Source: Bacteroidota bacterium
GTDB taxonomy: Bacteria > Bacteroidota > Bacteroidia > NS11-12g > UBA955
DNA length: 23,414 nt
NCBI GenBank assembly: GCA_947450015.1
Contig: CANFUB010000007.1
Coordinates: 1 to 23,414, forward strand
Direction: 5' to 3'
Every line of letters begins with the position of its first letter. Positions within the stretch are counted from its first letter, which is position 1. Positions 1-8,233 of the stretch are shown in pieces. Both the position numbers and the translations under genes were made by a program. The notes under the pieces were generated by a model that saw only the letters and a program-made list of their open reading frames with translations, was not told the DNA's origin and made no database searches.

Positions 1-1237
1 TATGAAGGCATAAACTATCTGAATAACCAACTAACGATGGCAGTGGCATTACATTTAAGAAGGTATCTATTTTATATAAGGTACCTTTGTAAATTGCACC
101 TGCAGTTTTGGTTTGGGTGCGTCCATAAAGCAAGGCTCCATTATTATACGGGATGGGTTGCCTTCCTCCACATAATTCAACAAGGGGATAATTTGGTAAA
201 ATTTGTTTTTTCCTAATCACATTCAAATTAGAATCTACTAAATAAACTTTCGCCCATATATGCTCAAAATCTAATTGCTTACCTCCAATTACTATATATC
301 TATTATCATTGATTCTACAGATACTCCAACATCCTTCTTCCACATTTTTATCATTTAACTGAACACTCTTTACAAAAGTGCCATCTGCCTTTATTTTTTT
401 CAAAATATTAATAGAGGCACCTGTTTCTGTTAAGCCTTCATTTGCCAACAAAAAATTGCTATTTAAAGATGCAACGATACAATTCCCTGCACTAATAAAA
501 AAATCCTCATGCTCATTTTTTACATATTGGCTCCTTACCTTACCCGAAAAATCAAGAATCGCATAATTCAACTTCAATTCAACTATATTGTTATTGACTT
601 TTTCCGGATAATAGCCATATCCCCATAGGTGTATATGATTATTGGCAACAGCTACATCGCTACTAAAGCCCATTAAACTAGAGGACCATTGAACATCAAA
701 ATCATGATCCATTTTAAAAACGGTTAAAAAAGTGGTATCCGACTGAATAAAATAGTCACCGAGTACTAAAATATCACTATCAGAGAAAGCATATAACTTA
801 TTGAAATAAGGATCTCCTCCACTTTTTAAATTGAAAATGTTATACTTTTCTACTTCTAAACATTCATTTAAGCGCATTATATACGCTGAAAATTTATCCG
901 TAACTTTATTTCGAATAAAGCCTGCCAAAAATATTCTAGCTCCACTTACCGTCATATCATTTATTGACAATTCCATATTGGAAGGCAATAACATTTTACT
1001 ATAATAAATCATTTGTCCTCTTGCATCGTGCCGTGATATAACAGACTCTAAACTATCATAAATATTACTAGAAGTTAGATATTGTGTATTGGCAATAGAC
1101 ACCAAGGAAGAATCTCTCAAACGGCCAACTAAGGGCTGACCACTTGCCCCAGGAAAAGGAGCAGTAATATTAAAATCTTGCGCCCTTGTAATAAAGGCCA
1201 AAACAAAAAATAAAATAAAGTAAATAACCCTTAACAT
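1..1237 (-). CDS. Secreted hypothetical protein, likely T9SS cargo (3' end beyond window)
   Basis: An open frame of 412 codons runs from an ATG at 1237 to the left edge with no stop, so the gene is cut by the window. It begins with a clear signal peptide (MLRVIYFILFFVLAFITRAQ), giving an exported protein with Gln after the probable cleavage site, as is common in Bacteroidota. The rest is rich in short beta-strand-like stretches with alternating hydrophobic residues and repeated phrases of the type 'G..Y.....K.D.D' (for example around residues 145-185 and 330-390), which suggests a beta-propeller, but I recognise no named family. The start lies 22 nt after the stop of the upstream T9SS-tailed gene, so the two may be co-transcribed. 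A near-match to the -7 box (TATATTCG) 14 nt before the ATG could also drive it alone. A C-terminal sorting domain is expected by analogy but would be outside the window. Confidence 0.75.
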   Translation of the reverse strand, partial: MLRVIYFILFFVLAFITRAQDFNITAPFPGASGQPLVGRLRDSSLVSIANTQYLTSSNIYDSLESVISRHDARGQMIYYSKMLLPSNMELSINDMTVSGARIFLAGFIRNKVTDKFSAYIMRLNECLEVEKYNIFNLKSGGDPYFNKLYAFSDSDILVLGDYFIQSDTTFLTVFKMDHDFDVQWSSSLMGFSSDVAVANNHIHLWGYGYYPEKVNNNIVELKLNYAILDFSGKVRSQYVKNEHEDFFISAGNCIVASLNSNFLLANEGLTETGASINILKKIKADGTFVKSVQLNDKNVEEGCWSICRINDNRYIVIGGKQLDFEHIWAKVYLVDSNLNVIRKKQILPNYPLVELCGGRQPIPYNNGALLYGRTQTKTAGAIYKGTLYKIDTFLNVMPLPSLVGYSDSLCLH

Positions 1238-1251
1238 TTGAACCTAAAATA

Positions 1252-1259
1252 CGAATATA
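1252..1259 (-). promoter_or_regulatory. Possible -7 element before the partial secreted-protein gene
   Basis: On the minus strand this reads TATATTCG, one mismatch from the Bacteroidota TAnnTTTG box, with 14 nt to the ATG at 1237. The spacing matches the exact boxes elsewhere in the window. It abuts the stop codon of the upstream gene, so read-through is an alternative. Confidence 0.25.
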
Positions 1260-3773
1260 CTATTTATTAATTAAACGAACATCTATCATTACCCCATTTT
1301 CAAAGACTTGCAGTATATATAATCCAGTTCCTAGTGAGGAGACAGTGGTATCGGTAAAATTGTTGGATGTGTTTGCATTTACGACAAATGGAAAATATGA
1401 AAACAACTGTGTACCATCTAAATCTTTCAATACCACATTAAAAGTCCTATTGGTCGGTAAATAATTATTTATATCAACACTTACTGAACTTGTAAATGGA
1501 ACAGGGTATACATTTATAGTTTCTCTAATTAAGGTATCAGTATTGATTGAATCGGTAACATCGGGAAGAAACGCAAAATAAAATTTGTTTTGAAAATATG
1601 TATTGGTTGAGTCAGAATTAGCAATAAACTGTGCTATTCCTAATGCTGATCTGCAAAAATAACCCAAAGAATCTGCAATATCTTTGAAGTCATTAAAATG
1701 GTTGAATAAGAATGATGGTGTTGAGTCAGCTTGCATACAAAGACTTATCAATGACTTAAATTCCACAAAATCCTTCACAAAATCATTTGTTGGATAGTTT
1801 GCTATTAGTGTATCCATTAAATCATTCGCCCTATTGAACGAGTCTTTAGAAAGGTACCAATCAACCATGTACACCTTACTATTAAGAGTATTATGGGCAA
1901 TTAGAAACTGTTTAATACTATCACTTACACTATGCTCGTAAGCGATTCCATTCAAAACAAGGTGGTCAACCATATCCATCATTGATAAATCATAACTCAA
2001 ATTAATATCATTGTATTCATCTTCTTCTGATGTATCTATTCCTCCAACCAATAAGCTTGTCAATTCGCTTTTAATTGCTGTATAACTAGTCATTTGAAAT
2101 GGCAAAATACCACGAAGACGCCCATCGCATCCAGATGTAAAATTATCTACGAAATTTACACTGCAATTAGGATAATTTCCATTTCCAATTGTTTGCACGG
2201 TATTGTTTGTAATATATGCTGGCGTTTGATTTACCCCTAGATTATTTTTAAAATAATACTTCCATTTTAGTGTCGGAAAAATAGCACCAGAATAAAAAGA
2301 ATTTAGATTATTGATATCATAAACAGATTGCCTTCTAGAATGAATATTACCAGTTGGCGATGTTGTGCTTCCTTGGGTACTGACTAGGCCATTGGCGTCA
2401 TTTAAAATATCATTAGTCCTTGATAAGCTAAAGGTATTACAACCTAACTTAAATCCCAAATTATTTTCAACGCTCCTAAAACCTGATACTGAACCATTCA
2501 AGGTATTACCCATAAACAAAGAACTTAAAGCGCCTGATTTCCATGTAATTATAGAGGCATCTTTTTTTAGGTTTAGTATTACTGGTTTGGTGGTAAATGA
2601 ATTGCTATTGCATTGTAGATTATACCCGCCTGACCCATTATAGATTCCCACTGTCCCATTATCAGTGCTTGAAAAGCCGCCATATACAGGATAAGGACTC
2701 GAATTAAAATGTGTAAAAATTGGTGCCCCTGAGGAACGGGCAGTTGTGCTATATCTTATAAAACCACATGATTTTATAGCGGGATTCTTTTCAACTCTCA
2801 ACCGTGCACCACCACAATTATCTATCGCAACCTGACATTGGTCAAATGTGTTATAGTGTATTACTTGAACATTACTAAAAAAATTTCCATAAGCAGAATT
2901 ATAAAGTACACCAACTATATGCCATTTAAATACATTGTCGTTGATTCTCATATAGCTTCCCAATAATTCAATACCATAGAAGTTATTAAAAACAGACTTT
3001 ACATTGAAAATATTTTTTTCGACATTATATTTAAAGGAATTGTCATATGCTATAATATCCCGATGTTGGTGACCTAAAATGGGATCAACCCCTTGTTCAT
3101 AATTAAACTCATTTTTAATGAGTATACTTTTATTTAGTGATTTAGAATAGGAAGCAAATAGAATATGTCTCCAGTAATTATTTTCAAATGCTGATAAGTA
3201 GGCATAAATCTGGCCTCCAGATTGCCCCGTAGACAAATAACTAAAATGGGAGTTTTTCAATATTTTCCCGCCTAACGTAACACCGAAATCAGAGTAACGA
3301 ATTTTAGATTTATACATCACAATAACACCATGATTGTACAGAGGGCCATCATTAAATTGTATAGATTGCGAGGGTCCACTACAAACTGAAGTGGTACAAA
3401 CCAATTCTTGATGACTACTATCATCATTCCCTAAAACCTCTATTCCTAACCAATTGTTGGCACTATTTAATGTAACCGAATTCCCATTACTATTATCAGC
3501 AGATTGGGTAAGGATTGCATCATAAAGACATAACTGACCACCTGGCTCAATTGTAATTTTTATTCCTGGGGAGACTCTATAAATTCCGCACTTTAGGACC
3601 AAAATACATTTACTTTGAATAACAATATCGTTAACGATATCATTGTTTCCATAAAAGTTCCTAATTGTGCCTGAGTTGCCATATATGTTAGTATATGTTC
3701 CCGACAAATTAACTGAAAAACTAACTTTAAGTGAAAATAGAAAAACGATTAGAAGCATTTGATTTTTTTTCAT
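1260..3773 (-). CDS. Secreted right-handed beta-helix-like protein with T9SS type A sorting domain
   Basis: The chosen ATG at 3773 gives MKKNQMLLIVFLFSLKVSFS, a clean signal peptide; an in-frame ATG at 3794 would only add seven residues before it. The mature protein has about 815 residues in three parts. Residues about 20-530 are rich in Asn, Ser and Gly with short repeated strands (forms such as N.F......G...Y and I.YNTF), as in parallel beta-helix surface proteins. Residues about 590-755 are helical and TPR-like, with many Asp and Leu. The last ~80 residues, starting at INVYPVPF and ending in GTGLYILQVFENG....RLINK, form a typical T9SS type A sorting domain. T9SS cargo crosses the outer membrane and is released or attached at the cell surface. 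Enzymatic residues are not evident; polysaccharide binding or adhesion is only a guess. It precedes another secreted-protein gene by 22 nt. Confidence 0.85.
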   Translation of the reverse strand: MKKNQMLLIVFLFSLKVSFSVNLSGTYTNIYGNSGTIRNFYGNNDIVNDIVIQSKCILVLKCGIYRVSPGIKITIEPGGQLCLYDAILTQSADNSNGNSVTLNSANNWLGIEVLGNDDSSHQELVCTTSVCSGPSQSIQFNDGPLYNHGVIVMYKSKIRYSDFGVTLGGKILKNSHFSYLSTGQSGGQIYAYLSAFENNYWRHILFASYSKSLNKSILIKNEFNYEQGVDPILGHQHRDIIAYDNSFKYNVEKNIFNVKSVFNNFYGIELLGSYMRINDNVFKWHIVGVLYNSAYGNFFSNVQVIHYNTFDQCQVAIDNCGGARLRVEKNPAIKSCGFIRYSTTARSSGAPIFTHFNSSPYPVYGGFSSTDNGTVGIYNGSGGYNLQCNSNSFTTKPVILNLKKDASIITWKSGALSSLFMGNTLNGSVSGFRSVENNLGFKLGCNTFSLSRTNDILNDANGLVSTQGSTTSPTGNIHSRRQSVYDINNLNSFYSGAIFPTLKWKYYFKNNLGVNQTPAYITNNTVQTIGNGNYPNCSVNFVDNFTSGCDGRLRGILPFQMTSYTAIKSELTSLLVGGIDTSEEDEYNDINLSYDLSMMDMVDHLVLNGIAYEHSVSDSIKQFLIAHNTLNSKVYMVDWYLSKDSFNRANDLMDTLIANYPTNDFVKDFVEFKSLISLCMQADSTPSFLFNHFNDFKDIADSLGYFCRSALGIAQFIANSDSTNTYFQNKFYFAFLPDVTDSINTDTLIRETINVYPVPFTSSVSVDINNYLPTNRTFNVVLKDLDGTQLFSYFPFVVNANTSNNFTDTTVSSLGTGLYILQVFENGVMIDVRLINK

Positions 3774-3879
3774 GGCTATTAAATTATGAATCAAAATAAA
3801 TTCATTAATATAACTAAAATATTAATTAAAAAAGATGATAATTTGATAACCTAAAACAAAACAAGAAATAGATATACTA

Positions 3880-3908
3880 ATAATCAATTAACAAATAATT
3901 GAGATTAT
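3880..3908. repeat. Imperfect AT-rich inverted repeat
   Basis: Arms ATAATCAATTA (3880-3890) and TAATTGAGATTAT (3896-3908) can pair over 11 bp with a 2-nt bulge and a 5-nt loop. It lies between the stop of the Uma2 gene and the start of the beta-helix gene. No T-run follows on the minus strand, so it is at best a weak terminator for the Uma2 gene. A second small repeat, AATTGC/GCAATT, is at 3915-3936. The rest of 3774-4002 shows nothing recognisable. Confidence 0.3.
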
Positions 3909-4002
3909 AGAACTAATTGCAAATCCGTAAGCAATTCCGAAGGCAATAAAGGTGATTGAAAAATTCGAAAGAAATGCGAGTGATAAGATTGTAAGAGTTT
4001 AA

Positions 4003-4599
4003 CTAAACACCTTCAAAAATAGCATTTACTTCAATTCTCAAATCGGCGAACAAAACACTTGTAGCAATTGTCCCTTCGGTGAATGGCTGCAAACCTATGT
4101 ATTGATTTTCGCGCAGCGCATAAATAAATACAGTTCTGTTTAGCGTATCAATGATCCAATACTCTTTTACGCCACTTTCTTCATAGAGTTTAAACTTAGT
4201 TGTCAAATCGTGCTTGGAATTACCTGGCGATAAAATTTCCATTACTAAATCTGGTGCTCCTTTACAACCATGACCATCTAACTTAGTTAAGTCACAAAGT
4301 ATCGTACAATCAGGTTGCACCACCGTTGTATCTTTTTTGGCAGAAGGAACCGGCAATATTACATCGAATGGCGCTGGATAAACTTTACACATTTGTTTAT
4401 GAAACAGATTATACAACAACCCGCTCAAATTAAACAATAAGGCTTGATGAGCAACATTAGGGGCAGGGCTAATTTTGACAACCTTCCCCATTATTAATTC
4501 AACGCGTTCTTTGAACAGCCAACGCATATAATCCGCATACGTATAGCTTCCTTTTAAATCAAGTAAACTGTAATCTAATATGGGTTCATTGACTTCCAT
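4003..4599 (-). CDS. Uma2 family protein (PD-(D/E)XK nuclease fold)
   Basis: This 198-residue protein matches the Uma2 (formerly DUF820) family in length and motifs. Visible signatures are ERVELIMGKVV (residues 31-41, the leading Glu of the fold), VQPDCTI (95-101, catalytic Asp97), GAPDLVMEILSP (114-125, acidic Glu121) and the family hallmark KLYEESGVKEYWIID (137-151). The family has a restriction-endonuclease-like core and is abundant in cyanobacteria and Bacteroidota. Its substrate is not established, although membership of the PD-(D/E)XK superfamily predicts metal-dependent DNA cleavage. The acidic residues are all present, so the protein is probably intact. The gene is monocistronic: its own -7 box lies upstream and an intergenic region follows. 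No partner gene for a toxin-antitoxin or defence role is adjacent. Confidence 0.9.
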   Translation of the reverse strand: MEVNEPILDYSLLDLKGSYTYADYMRWLFKERVELIMGKVVKISPAPNVAHQALLFNLSGLLYNLFHKQMCKVYPAPFDVILPVPSAKKDTTVVQPDCTILCDLTKLDGHGCKGAPDLVMEILSPGNSKHDLTTKFKLYEESGVKEYWIIDTLNRTVFIYALRENQYIGLQPFTEGTIATSVLFADLRIEVNAIFEGV

Positions 4600-4612
4600 T
4601 GCAATCTAAAAA

Positions 4613-4620
4613 CAAATTTA
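4613..4620 (-). promoter_or_regulatory. -7 element for the Uma2 gene
   Basis: On the minus strand the sequence is TAAATTTG, an exact match to the Bacteroidota TAnnTTTG box, with 13 nt to the ATG at 4599. No convincing -33 TTG is seen at the usual 17-23 nt spacing, so the assignment rests on the -7 box and its position. Confidence 0.4.
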
Positions 4621-4726
4621 ATAAATTTTGCGAATTTTAACTTGTGAAATAAATAAAACAATATGCATCTAAATTCATTACTATGGAATACTAAAAATGC
4701 GTTCTAACTAAAATAAATACCATAAA

Positions 4727-4761
4727 AAAAGCCCCGCACCTTATGAAAGGGCGGGGCTTTT
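4727..4761 (-). terminator. Rho-independent terminator of the thrS-infC-rpmI-rplT operon
   Basis: An 11-bp stem AAAAGCCCCGC/GCGGGGCTTTT continues as CCTT/AAGG after a one-base bulge, with a 4-nt loop. On the minus strand it is followed by a run of seven T. It starts 24 nt after the rplT stop codon. The GC-rich core stands out from the AT-rich surroundings. Confidence 0.9.
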
Positions 4762-4784
4762 AAGTATTGTTTTGCTATTCGCAA

Positions 4785-5342
4785 TTAAGCTTCGGTATTT
4801 TCGGTATCCTCAGCTTTTTTCTTTTTTGCTTTAGGTTTCTCTTCAGCTACCACTTCAGTTTCTGCAACTGCAACTGGTGCAGCTTGAGCAGCTACTTTCT
4901 CAGCTTTAGGCTTGCTAGTTTTTGCAGGAGCAGCAGGAGCGGCTTCTCTTAATCTAGTAGCTCTTGGCTCGTTGTCAGGACGAGATACAGGCGTTGCATC
5001 TTTTACTTCCATAACGATTGCTTTGAAAGCTTCTGGGTGGTTTAAAGCTAAATCGGCCAATGCTTTTCTGTTTAGGGTGATACCTGCAGCGTTACATTTA
5101 CCAATGAATTGAGAGTAAGACATATCGAATTCTCTAACCGCAGCGTTGATACGCACGATCCAGATAGAACGGATGTTTCTTTTCTTTTGTTTTCTGTCGC
5201 GATAGGCATAACCTAAGGCTTTTTCAACCGCATTTTTAGCTACGGTCCATACATTTTTTCTTCTTCCAAAATAGCCTTTGGCCATTTTGAGAACTTTTTT
5301 TCTACGTGCTTTACTGGCTACGTGATTAACTGAACGAGGCAT
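4785..5342 (-). CDS. rplT: 50S ribosomal protein L20 with a long low-complexity C-terminal tail
   Basis: Residues 1-115 are a standard bL20: MPRSVNHVASKARRKKVLK at the N-terminus, GYFGRRKNVW, AYRDRKQKKRNIRSIWIVRINAA and FIGKCNAAGITLNRKALADLA. bL20 binds 23S rRNA early in large-subunit assembly and in some bacteria represses its own operon. The family is normally about 115-120 residues. Here the frame continues for another 70 residues (116-185), rich in Ala, Pro, Lys and Glu and ending in a KKKK block and an acidic EDTENTEA tail. The reading frame is unbroken and the operon terminator lies just beyond the stop, so the tail is probably genuine and not a read-through artefact. The gene is last in its operon, 93 nt after rpmI, and that gap holds a possible regulatory hairpin. 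The ATG is preceded by an A-rich stretch without a Shine-Dalgarno. Confidence 0.97.
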   Translation of the reverse strand: MPRSVNHVASKARRKKVLKMAKGYFGRRKNVWTVAKNAVEKALGYAYRDRKQKKRNIRSIWIVRINAAVREFDMSYSQFIGKCNAAGITLNRKALADLALNHPEAFKAIVMEVKDATPVSRPDNEPRATRLREAAPAAPAKTSKPKAEKVAAQAAPVAVAETEVVAEEKPKAKKKKAEDTENTEA

Positions 5343-5381
5343 TTTTTTACTTTGTTACTTTTTGAGTTATTGATGTTATGA

Positions 5382-5416
5382 CAGGCGTTCTACAAGGGCA
5401 GAAACTTTATGGCCTG
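5382..5416 (-). promoter_or_regulatory. Candidate leader hairpin between rpmI and rplT
   Basis: In the minus-strand mRNA, CAGGC (5416-5412) pairs with GCCTG (5386-5382). Nested inside, GTTTCT pairs with AGAAC, with one bulged base, an asymmetric internal loop (CATAAA) on one side only and an 8-nt loop. It ends about 40 nt before the rplT ATG. L20 of E. coli represses its operon by binding structured RNA near rpmI-rplT, so this position is suggestive. That it binds L20 here is inference. Confidence 0.35.
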
Positions 5417-5435
5417 GCAAGGTTTTTAAAAAATA

Positions 5436-5636
5436 TTATTTACCGATGGTCAACATGAATCTCATGTTTGGCATATCTGTATCGTTTACTAAACCACCTT
5501 GGGTTAAGCCACGTTTACGTTTGGTAGATTTCTTGGTTAAGATGTGGTTTTTAAACGCTTTTTTGCGTTTTATTTTTCCTGATGCAGTAAGGCTAACTCT
5601 TTTTTTAGCACTGCTATTCGTCTTCATTTTTGGCAT
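5436..5636 (-). CDS. rpmI: 50S ribosomal protein L35
   Basis: The 66-residue protein starts MPKMKTNSSAKKRVSLTASGKIKRKKAFKNH and is strongly basic, with the conserved bL35 patterns KTNSSAKKR, GKIKRKKAF and H.LTKKSTKRKR. The length is normal for the family. L35 is a small structural protein of the large ribosomal subunit. The C-terminal part (TDMPNMRFMLTIGK) is a little different from the proteobacterial form. It lies 40 nt after infC and 93 nt before rplT, in the usual infC-rpmI-rplT order, and is read from the same transcript. Confidence 0.97.
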   Translation of the reverse strand: MPKMKTNSSAKKRVSLTASGKIKRKKAFKNHILTKKSTKRKRGLTQGGLVNDTDMPNMRFMLTIGK

Positions 5637-5676
5637 AACTTGTTGCTCCTTTTATATTTATTATTTAATGGTTCGA

Positions 5677-6264
5677 TTATTTCTTTACGGGACCCAAGAG
5701 AATAATCATTTTCTTTCCTTCTTGTTTTGGTGGCGACTCTAACTTAGCAATACCATCTTCCACCAATTTATTTGCGAATCGCATCAATAGATCATAACCT
5801 CTTTCTTTATAGATAATGGTTCTACCTTTGAAAAACACATATGCTCTTACCTTTGCACCTTCACCTAAAAACTTAGTCGCATGTTTGATTTTAAAATCCA
5901 CATCATGCTCATCTGTATTCGGTCCAAATCTTATTTCCTTTACTTCGTTAACAATGGCAGTCGCTTTAAGCTCCTTCATTTTTTTCTTTTGCTCGTATAA
6001 GAATTTGTTATAATCAACAACCTTACAAACGGGCGGTTCAGCGTTTGGAGAGATTTCTACCAAGTCGAGCTCCATTGCTTCTGCAATTTTGCGCGCCTCA
6101 CTGATAGAATAAACACCCGACTCAATACCTTCGCCAACTACCCTTACTTCCTGAGCAGTAATGAAACCATTGATTTTGTGTAAAGCCTCTCTTCTACCTC
6201 TGTTGACTCTTGGCTTGTTCGTTTTTGGCCTTGTAGGCTTTGGTGAATACGGTTTTTTTTGCAA
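5677..6264 (-). CDS. infC: Translation initiation factor IF-3 (UUG start)
   Basis: The 195-residue product has the two IF-3 domains: an N-terminal domain (about residues 28-100, with INGFITAQEVRVVGEG, ISEARKIAEAMELDLVEISPNAEPPVCKVVDY) and a C-terminal domain (about 105-195, with VKEIRFGPNTDEHDVDFKIKHATKFLGEGAKVRAYVFFKGR). IF-3 binds the 30S subunit, checks start-codon pairing and prevents early 50S joining. Only one start is possible: the in-frame codons back to the upstream stop are TAG-AGA-TTG-CAA, so translation must begin at TTG (6264-6262). The next in-frame ATG lies deep inside the N-terminal domain. A non-AUG start fits the known autoregulation of infC, whose E. coli copy starts with AUU. 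The gene starts 7 nt after the thrS stop, so coupling is likely. Confidence 0.96.
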   Translation of the reverse strand: MQKKPYSPKPTRPKTNKPRVNRGRREALHKINGFITAQEVRVVGEGIESGVYSISEARKIAEAMELDLVEISPNAEPPVCKVVDYNKFLYEQKKKMKELKATAIVNEVKEIRFGPNTDEHDVDFKIKHATKFLGEGAKVRAYVFFKGRTIIYKERGYDLLMRFANKLVEDGIAKLESPPKQEGKKMIILLGPVKK

Positions 6265-6271
6265 TCTCTAA

Positions 6272-8212
6272 TTAATTTAATTGTGTTTCTATTTCTTTGT
6301 TTATCCAGCTCACTAAACTTTCTACGCTCATTGATCCCAAATCTTCGCCACCTTGTTTTCTTACCGATACTGTGTTTTCAGCTTGCTCCTTTTCGCCAAC
6401 TATAAGCATTAGCGGGAGTTTCTTCATTTCAGCATCGCGTATTTTCTTGCCAGTTTTTTCCGACCTATCGTCAATGAGGGCGCGAATATCGTGCTTTTTC
6501 AGGACATTCAAAAGATTTTCTGCATATTCTTGATATTTTTCACTAATCGGCAAGATAATCACCTGTTCTGGCGTTAACCACAATGGAAAATTTCCAGCGC
6601 AGTGTTCTATAAGCACTGCAACAAATCTTTCTAATGATCCAAATGGTGCGCGGTGAATCATTACTGGACGGTGTTTTAAATTATCACTTCCAGTGTATTC
6701 CAATTCAAAACGCTCTGGCAAATTGTAATCTACCTGTATGGTTCCCAATTGCCATTTTCTTCCGATGGCATCTTTTACCATGAAATCTAACTTAGGACCA
6801 TAAAACGCAGCCTCACCTAATTCAATAACGGTGTTCAAACCTTTTTCAGCGGCTGATTCTATAATTGCCGATTCGGCCAATGCCCAATTTTCATCGGAGC
6901 CAATGTATTTGGTTTTGTTATTAGGATCGCGCAATGAAATTTGCGCTGTATAATCTTTAAAGTCTAATGATTTAAATACATAAAGTACCAAATCAATTAC
7001 TTTGCAAAACTCTTCTTTTACTTGATCAGGACGAACAAACAAATGCGCATCGTCTTGTGTAAAGCCTCTCACCCTTGTTAAGCCATGCAATTCACCTGCT
7101 TGCTCATATCTATAAACTGTACCAAACTCAGCGTAACGAACTGGCAAGTCCTTATAAGATTTAGGAGATGCTTTGTATATTTCGCAATGGTGCGGACAGT
7201 TCATTGGTTTTAGGAAAAACTCCTCACCTTCTCTCGGTGTTTTAATGGGTTGGAAAGAATCTTCACCATATTTTTCGTAGTGACCAGAAGTGATGTATAA
7301 GTTTTTGTTACCTATATGTGGTGTAATGACTGGCTGATAGCCTGCTGCTACTTGGGCCTTTTGTAAAAACTGCACCAAACATTCGCGTAATCTAGCACCT
7401 TTTGGTAGCCACAATGGCAATCCCATTCCCACTTTTTCTGAGAATGTAAATAACTCTAGCTCTTTGCCTATTTTTCTATGGTCGCGTCTTTTGGCTTCTT
7501 CTAGAATCACCATGTACTCATCCAATTCGGATTTCTTAGGAAAGGTTACACCGTATATTCTCGTAAGTTGTTTGTTTTTCTCATTACCTCTCCAATAAGC
7601 ACCTGCGAGACTTGTAATCTTAATGGCCTTAATAAAGCCTGTAGTTGGAATATGCGGACCGCGGCATAAATCAGTAAAATTACCTTGGGAATAGAAGGTA
7701 ATTTCACCATCGTTCAAATCCTCAATCAACTCCAATTTGTACTCATCGCCTTTTTCAGTAAAATATTGAATGGCCTCTGCTTTTGATACTTCTTTGCGCA
7801 CATAGGCACTATTGGTTCTTGCCAATTCAAGCATCTTATTTTCCAATTTGCCAAAATCTTCGCTTGTAAATTTTTGATCGCCAAAATCTACATCGTAATA
7901 AAAGCCAGTTTCAACTGCAGGACCTATGCCTAATTTAACACCAGGATACAAGGCTTCTAAGGCCTCGGCCAATAAGTGAGCCGAAGAATGCCAGAAGGTG
8001 CGCTTACCGTCTTGGTCTTCCCATTTCAAAAGCACTAAGTCGGCATCCGTCAGTATAGGCAAGGTGGCATCTACCACTTTACCATTCACTTTTGCTGCAA
8101 TAATATTGCGCGCCAAACCCTCACTAATGCTTTGCGCTACTTGCAAAGCGGAGGTTCCAGCTTCAAAATGCTTAACTGAGCCATCAGGCAATGTAATCTT
8201 GATTTCCGACAT
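6272..8212 (-). CDS. thrS: Threonyl-tRNA synthetase
   Basis: The 646-residue enzyme charges tRNA-Thr. Domains in order are TGS (1-62), the SAD editing domain with HSSAH (residues 75-79) and DLCRGPH (181-187, Cys183), the class II catalytic core (about 250-540) and a C-terminal anticodon-binding domain. In the core, MNCPHHC supplies zinc ligand Cys339 and QDDAH supplies His390. MIHRAPFGS, which holds the third zinc-ligand His and begins motif 3, is also intact. The length is normal for a full bacterial ThrRS with editing. I chose the ATG at 8212 (MSEIKITLPDG), not the in-frame ATG at 8236, because a -7 box at 8226-8233 would put 8236 upstream of transcription. It is the first gene of the thrS-infC-rpmI-rplT operon. 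Confidence 0.98.
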   Translation of the reverse strand: MSEIKITLPDGSVKHFEAGTSALQVAQSISEGLARNIIAAKVNGKVVDATLPILTDADLVLLKWEDQDGKRTFWHSSAHLLAEALEALYPGVKLGIGPAVETGFYYDVDFGDQKFTSEDFGKLENKMLELARTNSAYVRKEVSKAEAIQYFTEKGDEYKLELIEDLNDGEITFYSQGNFTDLCRGPHIPTTGFIKAIKITSLAGAYWRGNEKNKQLTRIYGVTFPKKSELDEYMVILEEAKRRDHRKIGKELELFTFSEKVGMGLPLWLPKGARLRECLVQFLQKAQVAAGYQPVITPHIGNKNLYITSGHYEKYGEDSFQPIKTPREGEEFFLKPMNCPHHCEIYKASPKSYKDLPVRYAEFGTVYRYEQAGELHGLTRVRGFTQDDAHLFVRPDQVKEEFCKVIDLVLYVFKSLDFKDYTAQISLRDPNNKTKYIGSDENWALAESAIIESAAEKGLNTVIELGEAAFYGPKLDFMVKDAIGRKWQLGTIQVDYNLPERFELEYTGSDNLKHRPVMIHRAPFGSLERFVAVLIEHCAGNFPLWLTPEQVIILPISEKYQEYAENLLNVLKKHDIRALIDDRSEKTGKKIRDAEMKKLPLMLIVGEKEQAENTVSVRKQGGEDLGSMSVESLVSWINKEIETQLN

Positions 8213-8225
8213 AAAAAAAGGACCG

Positions 8226-8233
8226 CAAAGATA
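8226..8233 (-). promoter_or_regulatory. -7 element for the thrS-infC-rpmI-rplT operon
   Basis: The minus strand reads TATCTTTG, an exact TAnnTTTG match, with 13 nt to the thrS ATG at 8212. The implied 5' leader is under 10 nt, leaving no room for a riboswitch or T-box. No strong -33 box is seen. Confidence 0.5.

Noticed and set aside
378..566. Plus-strand open frame of 62 codons
   Set aside because: It is antisense to the partial secreted-protein gene, which has a signal peptide and continuous coding character; the plus frame has no recognisable feature.
4767..5112. Two plus-strand frames across the rplT tail
   Set aside because: They are shadows of the L20 coding sequence; the minus frame is an unambiguous ribosomal protein.
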